Origin: Candidatus Enterococcus myersii
GTDB taxonomy: Bacteria; Bacillota; Bacilli; Lactobacillales; Enterococcaceae
Assembly (NCBI RefSeq): GCF_017316025.1
Contig: NZ_JAFLVT010000004.1
Span: 118,145-182,144 of the forward strand
DNA length: 64,000 bases
Direction: 5' to 3'
Positions 1 through 8,251 of this stretch are shown here, piece by piece; position 1 is the stretch's first letter; every line of letters begins with the position of its first letter. Below the pieces are notes generated by a model, which saw nothing but the letters and a program-made list of their open reading frames with translations, was not told the DNA's origin and searched no databases. The translations under genes and the position numbers were made by a program.

Positions 1-2
1 AA

Positions 3-845
3 CTTAAACTACTACAATTCACAGATATCCATATTGGTCAAACACCTTTTAGTGAAGAAGATCAAAAAACTTTCGCCATGATCGATCGAACATTATCAAA
101 ATCAGATGCTGATTTAATCGTTATAACTGGTGATTTAATTTGGTCAGATGGCGTTATTGAACCCACTAAGGGTTTAGAAGCCTTAGCGGAAATTTTCAAC
201 AAGTATCCCATTCCACTGGCAATTACGTATGGCAACCATGATTCGGAAGAATCTCTCACTCGCCATGATCTACATGACCTAGAAAAAAAACTTTTTCATA
301 ATCTAGCTGTAAAAACTAACCAATTCTTAGACCCTAATCAAAAAGAATGTTTCACAATTGAAGTTAAGGATAAAGACGAGATAGTCAATGTCCTTTATTT
401 TATTGATTCCGGTGCCAATGCTTTAATTGATTACGAAAGTTACGATTGGGTTTCTTTGGAGCAGATCCAATGGTATGACGAAACTTTTGCAAATTATCAA
501 ACAATTAAACCGACAAAAGATTTATTATTCTTACACATTCCACTTCCTGAGTATCAACAAGCTGGAGATAGAATTGTTGACGGAAAATTTTGGGAAATGA
601 ATCCGAGAATCTCTGCACCAAAACTAAACACAGGTCTGTTTAGTCATCTATTGAAAAACAACCATTTATTGGGAACTTTTTGTGGTCATGATCATGATAA
701 TAATTTTGAAGGCATATACCTTGATCAACGTTTAATTTATGGAAATGTTACTGGATATAATTGTTATGGTGATTTACCAAGAGGTTACCGCGTGATTTAT
801 TTGAAATGTGATCAAATGAAAACTTCAATCAAAACTTTTGAATAA
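3..845 (+). CDS. Calcineurin-like metallophosphoesterase, 5'-truncated by the window edge
   Basis: The reading frame is already open at base 3 and gives a T-D-I-H-I-G motif before the first ATG at 78, so the real start lies upstream of the window. The usual metallophosphoesterase blocks follow in order: D-x-H (TDIHIG), GDLIW, GNHD (YGNHDSE), a lone His (LFLHIP) and GHDHDNNF near the C terminus. These supply the two-metal site of the calcineurin-like superfamily. No signal peptide can be judged because the N terminus is missing. The visible part ends normally and is followed at once by a hairpin terminator. The substrate cannot be told from the sequence; a phosphomonoesterase or phosphodiesterase are both possible. 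Confidence 0.85.
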   Translation, partial: LKLLQFTDIHIGQTPFSEEDQKTFAMIDRTLSKSDADLIVITGDLIWSDGVIEPTKGLEALAEIFNKYPIPLAITYGNHDSEESLTRHDLHDLEKKLFHNLAVKTNQFLDPNQKECFTIEVKDKDEIVNVLYFIDSGANALIDYESYDWVSLEQIQWYDETFANYQTIKPTKDLLFLHIPLPEYQQAGDRIVDGKFWEMNPRISAPKLNTGLFSHLLKNNHLLGTFCGHDHDNNFEGIYLDQRLIYGNVTGYNCYGDLPRGYRVIYLKCDQMKTSIKTFE

Positions 846-852
846 GGAAGAA

Positions 853-882
853 CCAGCTAGAATTCACCTAGCTGGCTTTTAT
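853..882 (+). terminator. Intrinsic terminator of the metallophosphoesterase gene
   Basis: CCAGCTAG (853-860) pairs with CTAGCTGG (868-875) around a 7-nt loop and is followed by a T-rich run. It starts 8 bases after the stop codon. Confidence 0.85.
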
Positions 883-1310
883 TATATAGTAAAACTTATC
901 TTTAAATAACATATTTTCCATTAGCACTTGATTTAACGCGTTTAATTTATTTTAATAAAAAAACTTAAATATCTGAACAAAGATCAAAAAGATTATTTAT
1001 ACTTCAAAGTTTCTTCATTGAAAAAAGTAACAGCCTGATTTTTCTAGGGTATATTACGACGAAACATAAAAAGAGGTTACTTTAAAACAATTTCCAAGTG
1101 TTATTCTGAGATAAACATATTTTCACTGGGATTTATACCTACGCACTGACACTTTTCTTTTAATTTAAAGAGATGTAACTACCTAAGGTGTGCAGAAAAG
1201 AGTTAGTAATTACCAAATGGTTTAAATAGTACTAGTGGTATCTATCAACATATAACCACTAAAAAGTAAGATAGTGCCACTGATAGTTGTTCACAATATA
1301 CCGAATATGA
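883..1310. other. Gene-free AT-rich stretch
   Basis: I see no supported gene, RNA or repeat here. Short imperfect inverted repeats occur around 1230-1290 (AGTGGT with AACCACT, CTATCA with TGATAG), but nothing identifies them. Confidence 0.5.
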
Positions 1311-1355
1311 AAAAACAAAAAAAGGCACCTTCTCGTAATGAGAAAGTGCCTTTTT
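1311..1355 (-). terminator. Bidirectional terminator hairpin downstream of ispE
   Basis: GGCAC and TTCTC (1324-1334, one mismatch) pair with GAGAA and GTGCC (1340-1350) around a GTAAT loop. A-rich sequence before and T5 after make it usable from both strands. It is the first terminator after ispE on the minus strand, about 125 bp past its stop. Confidence 0.8.
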
Positions 1356-1477
1356 GGTTGTGAAGAAAATGAAGCGGTGCTCGGTTTTCTACAAAATTCC
1401 CGTTGTATACTGCAGCGCTGAGGGTGTATATTTGCGACAATTTCAGGAATGCTCGTTTAAAAAGTGGTGAAGCTTTA

Positions 1478-2329
1478 TTAACTCAATGTCCGAACTAAAT
1501 AGACCTCGTCACAAAAACCCTTTAGTGCATTATAAACTCGCTGCGCACGGGAATGTTTTTGACACAGGGCAAAACAAGTCGGACCACTACCGCTCATTAA
1601 GGCCACGTCCGCTCCGTATTTTACCATTCGATCTTTGATTTGTTGAATAACAGGATGACGTTCAATCGTAATATCTTCCAAACTATTCCCCATGTTGGCA
1701 ATCATCTGTTCATAATCATTTTCTGCAATCGCCGCCTTCAAAGCTGCAATATTCGGATGATGAATTTTATCTACATCTACTTTAGGAAAAACCGTCCGCG
1801 TAGAAACACTGATGCGTGGTTTGACTAAGACTACCCAACAAGGAGGCATCGGTTTAATCGGTGCAACAATTTCACCTTTTCCGCCGACAAAAGAAGTTGT
1901 ACCATACAGGCAATAGGGAACATCCGTCCCAATTTTAACGCCAATTTCAATCAGCTCGTCAGTTGAAAGGCCCAAGTTCCAAAGTCGATTCATCCCTCTA
2001 AGCGCAGCCGCAGTGTCACTACTCCCACCACCTAGTCCCGCTGCTACCGGAATTTTTTTTTGAATCGCAATTTTAACGCCCTTTTCTACACCGTAGCGTT
2101 CTTTTAATAATTGTGCGGCTTGATAAACATTATTCCGTTTATCAACTGGTAAAAAGGCTTTATTGGTTTCAATGATGATCTGATCTTCTGGCAATTCTTC
2201 TATTGTCAGCCGATCTGCTAAATCAACACTCGCCATGACCATCTCCAATTCATGATAGCCATCTTCTCGTTTGTACAAAACGTCCAAGCCTAAATTGATT
2301 TTTGCAGGTGCTTTTTCAATGATCTCCAT
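1478..2329 (-). CDS. ispE: 4-diphosphocytidyl-2-C-methyl-D-erythritol kinase homologue (GHMP kinase)
   Basis: The 283-residue protein has the IspE N terminus (KAPAKINLGL), the GHMP glycine-rich ATP loop (PVAAGLGGGSSDTAAAL, about residues 92-108) and the C-terminal MSGSGPTCFAL block. In the MEP isoprenoid pathway this enzyme phosphorylates CDP-methylerythritol. The start is supported by AGGTGG seven bases upstream of the ATG. No other MEP or mevalonate gene is in the window. Enterococci are known to make isoprenoids by the mevalonate pathway and still carry this homologue, so its real job there may differ. It stands alone, with its own downstream terminator. In Bacillus it sits next to veg; here veg is over 56 kb away. 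Confidence 0.93.
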   Translation of the reverse strand: MEIIEKAPAKINLGLDVLYKREDGYHELEMVMASVDLADRLTIEELPEDQIIIETNKAFLPVDKRNNVYQAAQLLKERYGVEKGVKIAIQKKIPVAAGLGGGSSDTAAALRGMNRLWNLGLSTDELIEIGVKIGTDVPYCLYGTTSFVGGKGEIVAPIKPMPPCWVVLVKPRISVSTRTVFPKVDVDKIHHPNIAALKAAIAENDYEQMIANMGNSLEDITIERHPVIQQIKDRMVKYGADVALMSGSGPTCFALCQKHSRAQRVYNALKGFCDEVYLVRTLS

Positions 2330-2498
2330 CTTTCCACCTACCTTTCTCTTTTTGGCAATTTACGCAAAAACTGCCACAATCGTTGTGTATTCTATCATAG
2401 CAGAAGATAATTGTATAGTTTAAGAAAAAACCTTTGAAAACACTATTTTAATGATATTTTTCCTTTTTACGATAAATTGATAATACTATTCAAAATAT

Positions 2499-2527
2499 TT
2501 GAAGAAAAATGAAGTTGGACCTACAAT
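2499..2527 (+). promoter_or_regulatory. Probable sigma-A promoter of hsp20
   Basis: TTGAAG (2499-2504), 17 bp, TACAAT (2522-2527), about 30 bp before the ATG. I see no CIRCE or CtsR-type operator beside it. Confidence 0.6.
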
Positions 2528-2557
2528 GTAAGTAGCAAAAGAAAGGTGTGATAAAAA

Positions 2558-2965
2558 ATGGCAGACTTATTTCCCCGTAGCTTTTCGGATGGTGAAGAAA
2601 TGATTGGCCGCTTAATGAATAATTTCTGGCAAGATCGTTCCTTGGCTACTGATATTAAAGAATTTGACAGTTATTATGAAGTGAAAGCAGATCTTCCTGG
2701 CATAAAAAAAGAGGACATCAAAGTCACTTACGCAAACGATACGTTGACAATTCGTGCCAAACACACCGCTAATAGTGAAGAAAAAGATGATGACGGTCAT
2801 TATTTACGTCGCGAACGTACCAGCAGTACTTATGAACGTAGCTTTGCGATGAAAGATATCGATGAAGAAAACATCAAAGCTTCCTTTGAAAACGGTGTAT
2901 TAACCTTGGAATTACCAAAAAAAGTCGTCAAAGAAATTCACGGTAAAGATATTCCAATCCAGTAA
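2558..2965 (+). CDS. hsp20: Hsp20/alpha-crystallin family small heat shock protein
   Basis: The 135-residue protein carries a complete alpha-crystallin domain (about residues 30-125). It includes the YEVKADLPGIKKEDIKV strand region, the YLRRER block and the ENGVLTLELPK signature, with an I-P-I tail (KDIPIQ) like the I-x-I motif that links dimers. Small heat shock proteins hold unfolding cytoplasmic proteins without ATP. GAAAGGTG lies before the ATG. The gene is monocistronic, with its own promoter and a strong terminator. Confidence 0.95.
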   Translation: MADLFPRSFSDGEEMIGRLMNNFWQDRSLATDIKEFDSYYEVKADLPGIKKEDIKVTYANDTLTIRAKHTANSEEKDDDGHYLRRERTSSTYERSFAMKDIDEENIKASFENGVLTLELPKKVVKEIHGKDIPIQ

Positions 2966-2992
2966 GTCAGTTCACTACATTTAAAAATTTTT

Positions 2993-3030
2993 AGCCCCGC
3001 AACTTTGGAATTTCGTTGCGGGGCTTTTTG
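2993..3030 (+). terminator. Terminator of hsp20
   Basis: AGCCCCGCAAC (2993-3003) pairs perfectly with GTTGCGGGGCT (3015-3025), followed by a T run. Confidence 0.93.
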
Positions 3031-3031
3031 A

Positions 3032-3062
3032 TAAAAAAAAATGAGCAGAAAAATCTGCTCAT
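3032..3062 (-). terminator. Terminator of the phosphoglycerate-mutase-like gene
   Basis: Read on the minus strand, ATGAGCAGA, a T-rich loop and TCTGCTCAT (3062-3041) are followed by nine T's. It lies 17 bp past the stop codon at 3079. Confidence 0.93.
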
Positions 3063-3078
3063 CCTCCCTAGATTGAAA

Positions 3079-3609
3079 TTAGCCTACACTGTATTGTTTA
3101 ATTTCTGTGTTAACCAAATTGAAATCTAAAAAATCCTTCATGCTTTTTCCGTAAAAATAATTGTCCACCACGCGACTAACTGCATTATGACAGATGAGAA
3201 GAACATCTTCTTTAGCTGCTTCTAATTCAATTAAAAGTGGATAAATCCTACCCGCAACATCTAAAACAGATTCACCATTAGGAAATGGCAGTGACAATTC
3301 TACTCTAACTTTTTGAAATTCTACATTTGCAATAGCCTGACCATCATAAATACCAAAATCCATTTCAGTCAACCTTTTATCTGTTATTATAGGCAGCTTT
3401 AACTTTTCATTTACAACTTTTGCCGTATCTTGGGCTCGGCTTAAGGGCGAGACAATAATCTTATTAAGATTAATTTTTTCATCCACTATTTTTTGTGCTA
3501 AATTTTCTGCCTGTTGGTACCCTACTGGCGTCAATGGAACATCTGCACGACCGCAAATTCTCTTTTCTACATTCCATTGTGTTTGACCATGACGTGCAAG
3601 ATAAATCAT
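3079..3609 (-). CDS. Histidine phosphatase family protein (phosphoglycerate-mutase-like)
   Basis: The 176-residue protein begins with the catalytic RHG motif (YLARHGQTQWN) and has the second-site features of the branch: SPLSRAQDTA, an MDFGIYDG block with the acidic residue, and a late His (LICHNAVSR). The family transfers phosphate through the first His. Many members of this length are broad phosphatases rather than true glycolytic mutases, and the substrate is unknown. Its ATG overlaps the stop of the upstream membrane-protein gene (ATGA), with AAGGAG in front, so the two are translationally coupled. A strong terminator follows. Confidence 0.9.
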   Translation of the reverse strand: MIYLARHGQTQWNVEKRICGRADVPLTPVGYQQAENLAQKIVDEKINLNKIIVSPLSRAQDTAKVVNEKLKLPIITDKRLTEMDFGIYDGQAIANVEFQKVRVELSLPFPNGESVLDVAGRIYPLLIELEAAKEDVLLICHNAVSRVVDNYFYGKSMKDFLDFNLVNTEIKQYSVG

Positions 3610-4136
3610 AATTTAGTACTCCTTAGTCTTTTTGCTGGAGATTTTGACTGTTTCTTCTTTGGATTAGATGTTACTTTTTCCTCCGGCATTTCACCAATCA
3701 CTAATTTATTTTCCAAGCCATTTTGACTTAAAAATTTTTCAATTGATTTTAAATCTTGACTAAACAAGGTAGAAAAGTGGGAATTCTTTCCTTTGTAAAA
3801 CGTGACAAAAGTTTCACCTAAACGGCTATCTTCTAACTGAATTGCTTCAAATTGTTGATAATCACCTGTGAGAATACCAAATTTGATTAAGCGCTTTGTC
3901 GTCAATCCTTCTCTTAATAAACCGATTGAAGCAATCATAATAGCAAAAATGCCCAGTTTGATTTGATCAGCTAATTGTTGTGGCCAAAAGATAATTAAAA
4001 CACTGACTGCCAAGGTTAACATTAAGCCGACTTTGATAAAATTACGTTTTGCTAAAATGACTACTTCTTTTTGATCTCTAATTTGAATGAAAAGAAGTAT
4101 CACCAAAAAAGCTCCGATAACAATGGCTTCAGCCAT
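3606..4136 (-). CDS. Small membrane protein of unknown function
   Basis: Not recognised. Three hydrophobic segments fill roughly residues 3-95 (AIVIGAFLVILLFI, VGLMLTLAVSVLIIFW, LGIFAIMIASIGLL). A soluble domain of about 60 residues and a very basic lysine/arginine-rich tail follow. The tail should lie in the cytoplasm by the positive-inside rule. An in-frame TTG nine bases upstream of the chosen ATG is too close to the AGGAAAGG ribosome site, so the ATG at 4136 is preferred. The stop overlaps the start of the phosphatase gene. It may be the tail of the sugar-acid operon or a separate two-gene unit; no terminator separates it from dgoD. Confidence 0.7.
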   Translation of the reverse strand: MAEAIVIGAFLVILLFIQIRDQKEVVILAKRNFIKVGLMLTLAVSVLIIFWPQQLADQIKLGIFAIMIASIGLLREGLTTKRLIKFGILTGDYQQFEAIQLEDSRLGETFVTFYKGKNSHFSTLFSQDLKSIEKFLSQNGLENKLVIGEMPEEKVTSNPKKKQSKSPAKRLRSTKL

Positions 4137-4192
4137 TTCAATCAACTACCTTTCCTATTAAACCTAAGATAAAACTATTTTGCTACCCATGA

Positions 4193-5338
4193 CTACCATT
4201 CCGCTATGGTACCATCATAGTTTTTCCATTGTGGGTTCGTCCAAACTAAACCTTCTTGTGCAATTTCTTTGATTTTATCTTCATCCATAATTAAACCCAA
4301 GCCAGGTTTATCCGGCAAATCAACGAAACCATCCTTATATTGGAAAACCTCTTTATTTTTGACAAAATCTAATAAGTCAAACCCTTTATTGTAGTGAATA
4401 CCCAGACTTTGTTCTTGAATGAAAACATTCGGTGTGCAGGCATCTACTTGCAATGTTGCCGCTAATGCTACCGGTCCATATGGTGCATGAGGTGCAACGG
4501 CCATGTCATGAGCTTCCGCCATAGCAGCAATTTTCCGTGTTTCTAAAATCCCGCCACACAAAGCAACGTCTGGCTGAATAATATCAATAGCACCTTGCTT
4601 GAAAATATTCTTAAATTGCCAACGCGTATACAATCGTTCGCCCGTTGCTAATGGTACGGCAACTGAATTAGCGACTTCTTTGAAATGTTCTTCATTTTCT
4701 GGTAACACAACTTCTTCTAGGAACATTGGATGATAAGGTTCTAAAGCTCTTGCCAACACCTTAGCCATCGGTTTGTGAACCCGACCGTGGAAATCAACAC
4801 CAATCGCCATCTTATCCCCAAATCTTTCACGAATAGATGCCACGCGTTCAACGACCTCATCAACTTTTTCATAAGAATCAATGTAGTGTAACTCTTCTGT
4901 TGCGTTCATTTTTACCGCAGTAAAGCCGCGATCAAACCGATCTTGCGCCTGTTCCACAACCTCGCTAGGGCGATCGCCGCCAATCCATGAATAGACTTTT
5001 ATTTTATCTCTGGCAGCGCCGCCTAACAATTCATAGACAGGAACATTGAAAGCTTTCCCTTTAATATCCCATAATGCCATTTCTAATCCAGAAACAATCG
5101 TGCCATTAATTGGGCCACCACGGAAAAAGGAACGGTGCATTTCTTGAAATAATCGTTCAATTTCAAAAGGATTACGGCCAATCAAGCGATTTCCAATTTC
5201 GTAAGCACCTGCTACGACAGTTTCTGTTTTGGTACCAGAAATCATTTCCCCCCAACCATCAATTCCCTCATCTGTCGAAACTTTTACAAAAATCCAACGT
5301 GGTTTCACTTTGTATACGGTAATATTTGATATTTTCAC
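4193..5338 (-). CDS. dgoD: D-galactonate dehydratase family enzyme (enolase superfamily)
   Basis: At 381 residues it matches the usual DgoD length (382 in E. coli) and aligns with it from end to end by eye. Shared blocks include KVSTDEGIDGWGE, ALWDIKGKAFNVPVYELLGG, YSWIGGDRPSEV, FHGRVHKPMAKVL, the ATGERLYTRW block, and EQSLGIHYNKG near the C terminus. The magnesium ligands of the mandelate-racemase-like fold are expected in VDFHG, LEEV and GER. The family dehydrates galactonate to 2-keto-3-deoxygalactonate. The start is GTG with AAGGAG ten bases upstream. It is last of the PTS/aldolase genes and is preceded by an intercistronic hairpin. No separate sugar-acid kinase is nearby, so the true substrate may be a 6-phosphate delivered by the PTS (inference). 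Confidence 0.9.
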   Translation of the reverse strand: MKISNITVYKVKPRWIFVKVSTDEGIDGWGEMISGTKTETVVAGAYEIGNRLIGRNPFEIERLFQEMHRSFFRGGPINGTIVSGLEMALWDIKGKAFNVPVYELLGGAARDKIKVYSWIGGDRPSEVVEQAQDRFDRGFTAVKMNATEELHYIDSYEKVDEVVERVASIRERFGDKMAIGVDFHGRVHKPMAKVLARALEPYHPMFLEEVVLPENEEHFKEVANSVAVPLATGERLYTRWQFKNIFKQGAIDIIQPDVALCGGILETRKIAAMAEAHDMAVAPHAPYGPVALAATLQVDACTPNVFIQEQSLGIHYNKGFDLLDFVKNKEVFQYKDGFVDLPDKPGLGLIMDEDKIKEIAQEGLVWTNPQWKNYDGTIAEW

Positions 5339-5354
5339 AGTATCTTCGCTCCTT

Positions 5355-5387
5355 TATTCAGACTGTTAATTTCTAACAGTCTGAATA
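5355..5387 (-). other. Intercistronic RNA hairpin before dgoD
   Basis: TATTCAGACTGTTA (5355-5368) and TAACAGTCTGAATA (5374-5387) form a perfect 14-bp stem with a 5-nt loop, immediately before the dgoD ribosome site. No T run follows, so it is more likely an mRNA-stability or processing element than a terminator. Confidence 0.7.
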
Positions 5388-5416
5388 GCATGAAATTTTT
5401 TGAAATTTTACTCATC

Positions 5417-6781
5417 TTATTCTGTAACAGGCTCTTCTGTTTCTTTATTGATGTGTTTTACTTTATCAAAGTAATACCAAGCTGCGGCAAATACGATAAG
5501 TAAAATCGGAATACCAATAAGTGGTTGGTAAGAAAATGCTAAGAATACTAAATAGCTTTGAATCATTGAGGTTGCAGCAAATGATGAAATCAGCATCGAA
5601 CTTGAACCTAGATCAATGCCTACTTGTTTTGCAATCGCCGTTAAAATTGGAGAAGTTGCAGTGCCGCACCACAGCAATGACGCTGTTACAACTAGCCCAA
5701 TCACGATATTTTTCAATAAGTTGCCTCGTGTTAAAGCAACAACCATCGCTACGCGAAAAGGCACTACTGCTAAATCAGCAAACGGCAATACGCGATTTCC
5801 AGGTAACACTAAAGCCATTGCAATTGTTAATGGAATAATGATCAATGCCGTTGTAATAACGTCGGGATTGCCGACAACTACTGCAGCATCCAAACCAATA
5901 AATAAGCGACGACCTTTGAATTTTTCTTGTGACCATTTTTGTGCTGCATCAGAAATTGGCATTAAGCCTTCCATAAATAGCGCTGTCATTTTTGGAATTA
6001 AAACCAAAACTGCCGACATACTAACACCTAATTGCAATACAGCTTTAATGTCATATCCAGCTAGAAAACCAATCACTAAGCCGATAACCAAGCCCATAAT
6101 CATTGAATCACCAAAAAATCCCAAGTATTTTTGTGCGTCTTTAATAGTGAATTTTGATTTGCGGAAAAAAGGAATTTTATCCAACAGCCAATTTAGTGGC
6201 CATGCAATTACAAGTGAAGACAATGCCGACACGGTTGGTAAAGATACTCCTGGTATCCCAAAGAAATCTTCTACTAACGGCTGTGACCAGTCAGACATTT
6301 TAAAGGTAATAACTGCCATTACAACAGATGCGCCCACGCCAAGAAATACATTTTTTGTTACGAAGTACACCATAACCCCAACAATTGCCATGTGATGATA
6401 ATTCCAAATATCGACATCTAATGTTTGAGTCTTTTTCAAGATCAATAACACAATATTAACGATTAAAATTGCAAAAATTAAAACGGCAATAATAGGAGAT
6501 GCCCACGTTACCGCGGCAATTGATCCCCACCCGACATCTAAAGCATCTAGTTTTACACCTGTTCGTTCTACCATCGCTTTTGCAGCTGGTCCAACATTGG
6601 TGGTCATAAAGTCTAAAATCAATTTGATACCTGCAAAACCAATTGCTAGCGTCAACCCCGACTTGAATGCTCGGGTAATTTTCAATCCAAAAATCAATCC
6701 AATAATTGTAATAATTACCGGCAACATTACGGTTGGACCAGCGTCAATGAAGAAATTAAATACACTCATAATAATATTCAT
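5417..6781 (-). CDS. PTS galactitol-type EIIC permease
   Basis: The 454-residue, strongly hydrophobic protein has about ten membrane segments and the GatC-type layout. It starts with NFFIDAGPTVMLPVIITIIGLIFG and ends in a short charged cytoplasmic tail. Blocks such as MTALFMEGLMPISDAA and NPDVITTALIIIPLTI are typical of the galactitol/sugar-acid EIIC family. It would form the membrane channel served by the EIIA and EIIB encoded just upstream. GGAGG lies twelve bases before the ATG. The next gene is a galactonate-type dehydratase, so a hexonate or related polyhydroxy acid is a more likely substrate than galactitol. Confidence 0.88.
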   Translation of the reverse strand: MNIIMSVFNFFIDAGPTVMLPVIITIIGLIFGLKITRAFKSGLTLAIGFAGIKLILDFMTTNVGPAAKAMVERTGVKLDALDVGWGSIAAVTWASPIIAVLIFAILIVNIVLLILKKTQTLDVDIWNYHHMAIVGVMVYFVTKNVFLGVGASVVMAVITFKMSDWSQPLVEDFFGIPGVSLPTVSALSSLVIAWPLNWLLDKIPFFRKSKFTIKDAQKYLGFFGDSMIMGLVIGLVIGFLAGYDIKAVLQLGVSMSAVLVLIPKMTALFMEGLMPISDAAQKWSQEKFKGRRLFIGLDAAVVVGNPDVITTALIIIPLTIAMALVLPGNRVLPFADLAVVPFRVAMVVALTRGNLLKNIVIGLVVTASLLWCGTATSPILTAIAKQVGIDLGSSSMLISSFAATSMIQSYLVFLAFSYQPLIGIPILLIVFAAAWYYFDKVKHINKETEEPVTE

Positions 6782-6808
6782 GTTAGTCTTCTACCTCCGA
6801 TTTATTGA

Positions 6809-7090
6809 TTAGTCTTGTAGTTTTGCTAAGATTTCTTCCATCGTTTTATCTGCGCCAATTCCCGTTAAGATTGGCATGCCTTTAACCACAGGAACATCTC
6901 CTGTTTGCCCATCAAATTGACCTGTCGTTACTAACAAATCGTAGCCTTGAACTTTTCCAGGCACTTCCATTAATTTTGTCTGTGTCGTTTCAACCTGTAC
7001 ACCATGTTCCGTTAAATAATCTTTGACCTTTGAAGCGACTACTGTTGACGTTGCAATTCCATTTCCACAAGCTACTAAAATTCTTTTCAT
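6809..7090 (-). CDS. PTS galactitol-type EIIB
   Basis: The 93-residue EIIB begins MKRILVACGNGIATSTVVASKV. The Cys of VACGNG is the phosphorylation site of this family. A longer frame begins at a TTG inside the ribosome site, but GGAGG followed by AATTTATT places the real start at the ATG at 7090. It passes phosphate from EIIA to the sugar held by EIIC. Confidence 0.9.
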   Translation of the reverse strand: MKRILVACGNGIATSTVVASKVKDYLTEHGVQVETTQTKLMEVPGKVQGYDLLVTTGQFDGQTGDVPVVKGMPILTGIGADKTMEEILAKLQD

Positions 7091-7114
7091 AATAAATTCC
7101 TCCAATTTATTTTT

Positions 7115-7573
7115 TTAATTAATTGCTGTTTCTACTAGTTTTAATAACTCTTGATTATTACGAGCATTGACCATTTCTTGTCTTAATGGTTCATCTTGAA
7201 TTAAACCCACAATTTTTTGTAACATCTCTACTTGACCATGGGGCTCGCCAATCGCCATCATGATAATAATTTGAACAGGTAGTGTCGCTGCATTTTCTTC
7301 CATATTGTGAAATTCAATTGGTTCTTTTAATGTTGCAATAGCTAAGGTTGTTTTTTCTACCAACTCATAATTCGCATGTGGAATTGCCACAGCTGGTTGG
7401 GTTGAAGGCAATCCAGTTGGATATTCCTTTTCTCTTTCCTTAATTGCTACAATATATTTTTCTTTTACATAACCTTTTTCAAATAATTGCTCTGCTAAAT
7501 AACCCAAAGCATCATCTGCATCCTTTACGTCAAGATCACGAAAGACTAATTCTTCATGAAGATATACTTCCAT
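7115..7573 (-). CDS. PTS EIIA of the fructose/mannitol-galactitol type
   Basis: The 152-residue protein has the EIIA2 layout with the phospho-accepting His in PAVAIPHANYE (about residue 68) and the later IIMMAIGEPHGQVEMLQKI block. It takes phosphate from HPr. AGGAGG precedes the ATG. It sits between the aldolase and EIIB genes with short gaps, which fits one transcript. Confidence 0.92.
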   Translation of the reverse strand: MEVYLHEELVFRDLDVKDADDALGYLAEQLFEKGYVKEKYIVAIKEREKEYPTGLPSTQPAVAIPHANYELVEKTTLAIATLKEPIEFHNMEENAATLPVQIIIMMAIGEPHGQVEMLQKIVGLIQDEPLRQEMVNARNNQELLKLVETAIN

Positions 7574-7607
7574 CTGTTTTCCTCCTCAAAGCTCACCTGA
7601 AAATTTA

Positions 7608-8228
7608 TTATTTTATCCTTTCCAATAATAATTGCAGCGATTTTGCTAAATTGGGGATATTTAACTCTTTTAAATCTTCTTTGTTAAACATGCCCGAACC
7701 AAGCCCTAAATAACTGGCCTGATTTTCAAAAAATGCTCTTGCATTATCTGTACTCACTCCGCCGACACCCATCAATGGTAATTTTCCCAAAGGTGCTTGA
7801 ACATCTTTAAAGAAACGCGGAGTCACAACCGCTGCCGGAAAAACTTTAACAATGTCAGCACCATTCTTAAACATCTCATCAATTTCAGAAGGCGTCATTG
7901 CCGCTGGAACTGCCAAGATATTTTTTTCATTAGCAAACGCTAACATTTCTTTTGTAAACACATGTGGTCCCAAAAGGAATTTTGCACCTGCTGCATAGGC
8001 TGCTTTAGCATCTTCAATTGTTCGAACAGTTCCAGCACCAATCTTTATTTTGTCACCAAATTGGGCGTTTAACCGTTTAATATTTTCCAATGCATTTTCT
8101 GTATTCAAGGTCATCTCTACGGCATAATCTTTTTCAAAACCGTTCATTGCTTTTAAAATCGCCTCGGCTTGTTCAAAAGAATAACCTCGCATAATAATAG
8201 TCAATTTGGGATACTCTTCTAATTTCAT
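7608..8228 (-). CDS. 2-keto-3-deoxy-6-phospho(galacto/gluco)nate aldolase
   Basis: The 206-residue class I aldolase of the KDPG/KDPGal (Eda/DgoA) family has the Schiff-base lysine in GADIVKVFPAAVV, the glutamate region RGYSFEQAEAI, and the phosphate-binding GVGGVSTDNARAFF and GSGMF blocks. It would split KDPGal or KDPG into pyruvate and glyceraldehyde 3-phosphate. The start at 8228 follows AAAGGAGAAAAA; a frame from an upstream TTG overlaps that site. It lies 23 bp after the regulator gene and with dgoD forms the core of a galactonate route; the KDPGal choice rests on dgoD. Confidence 0.88.
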   Translation of the reverse strand: MKLEEYPKLTIIMRGYSFEQAEAILKAMNGFEKDYAVEMTLNTENALENIKRLNAQFGDKIKIGAGTVRTIEDAKAAYAAGAKFLLGPHVFTKEMLAFANEKNILAVPAAMTPSEIDEMFKNGADIVKVFPAAVVTPRFFKDVQAPLGKLPLMGVGGVSTDNARAFFENQASYLGLGSGMFNKEDLKELNIPNLAKSLQLLLERIK

Positions 8229-8251
8229 TTTTTCTCCTTTCAATTACTTCG

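Noticed and set aside
5616..6395. Long plus-strand frame of 259 codons inside the EIIC gene
   Set aside because: It is antisense to a clear membrane permease with full family motifs; its composition is that of an opposite-strand shadow.
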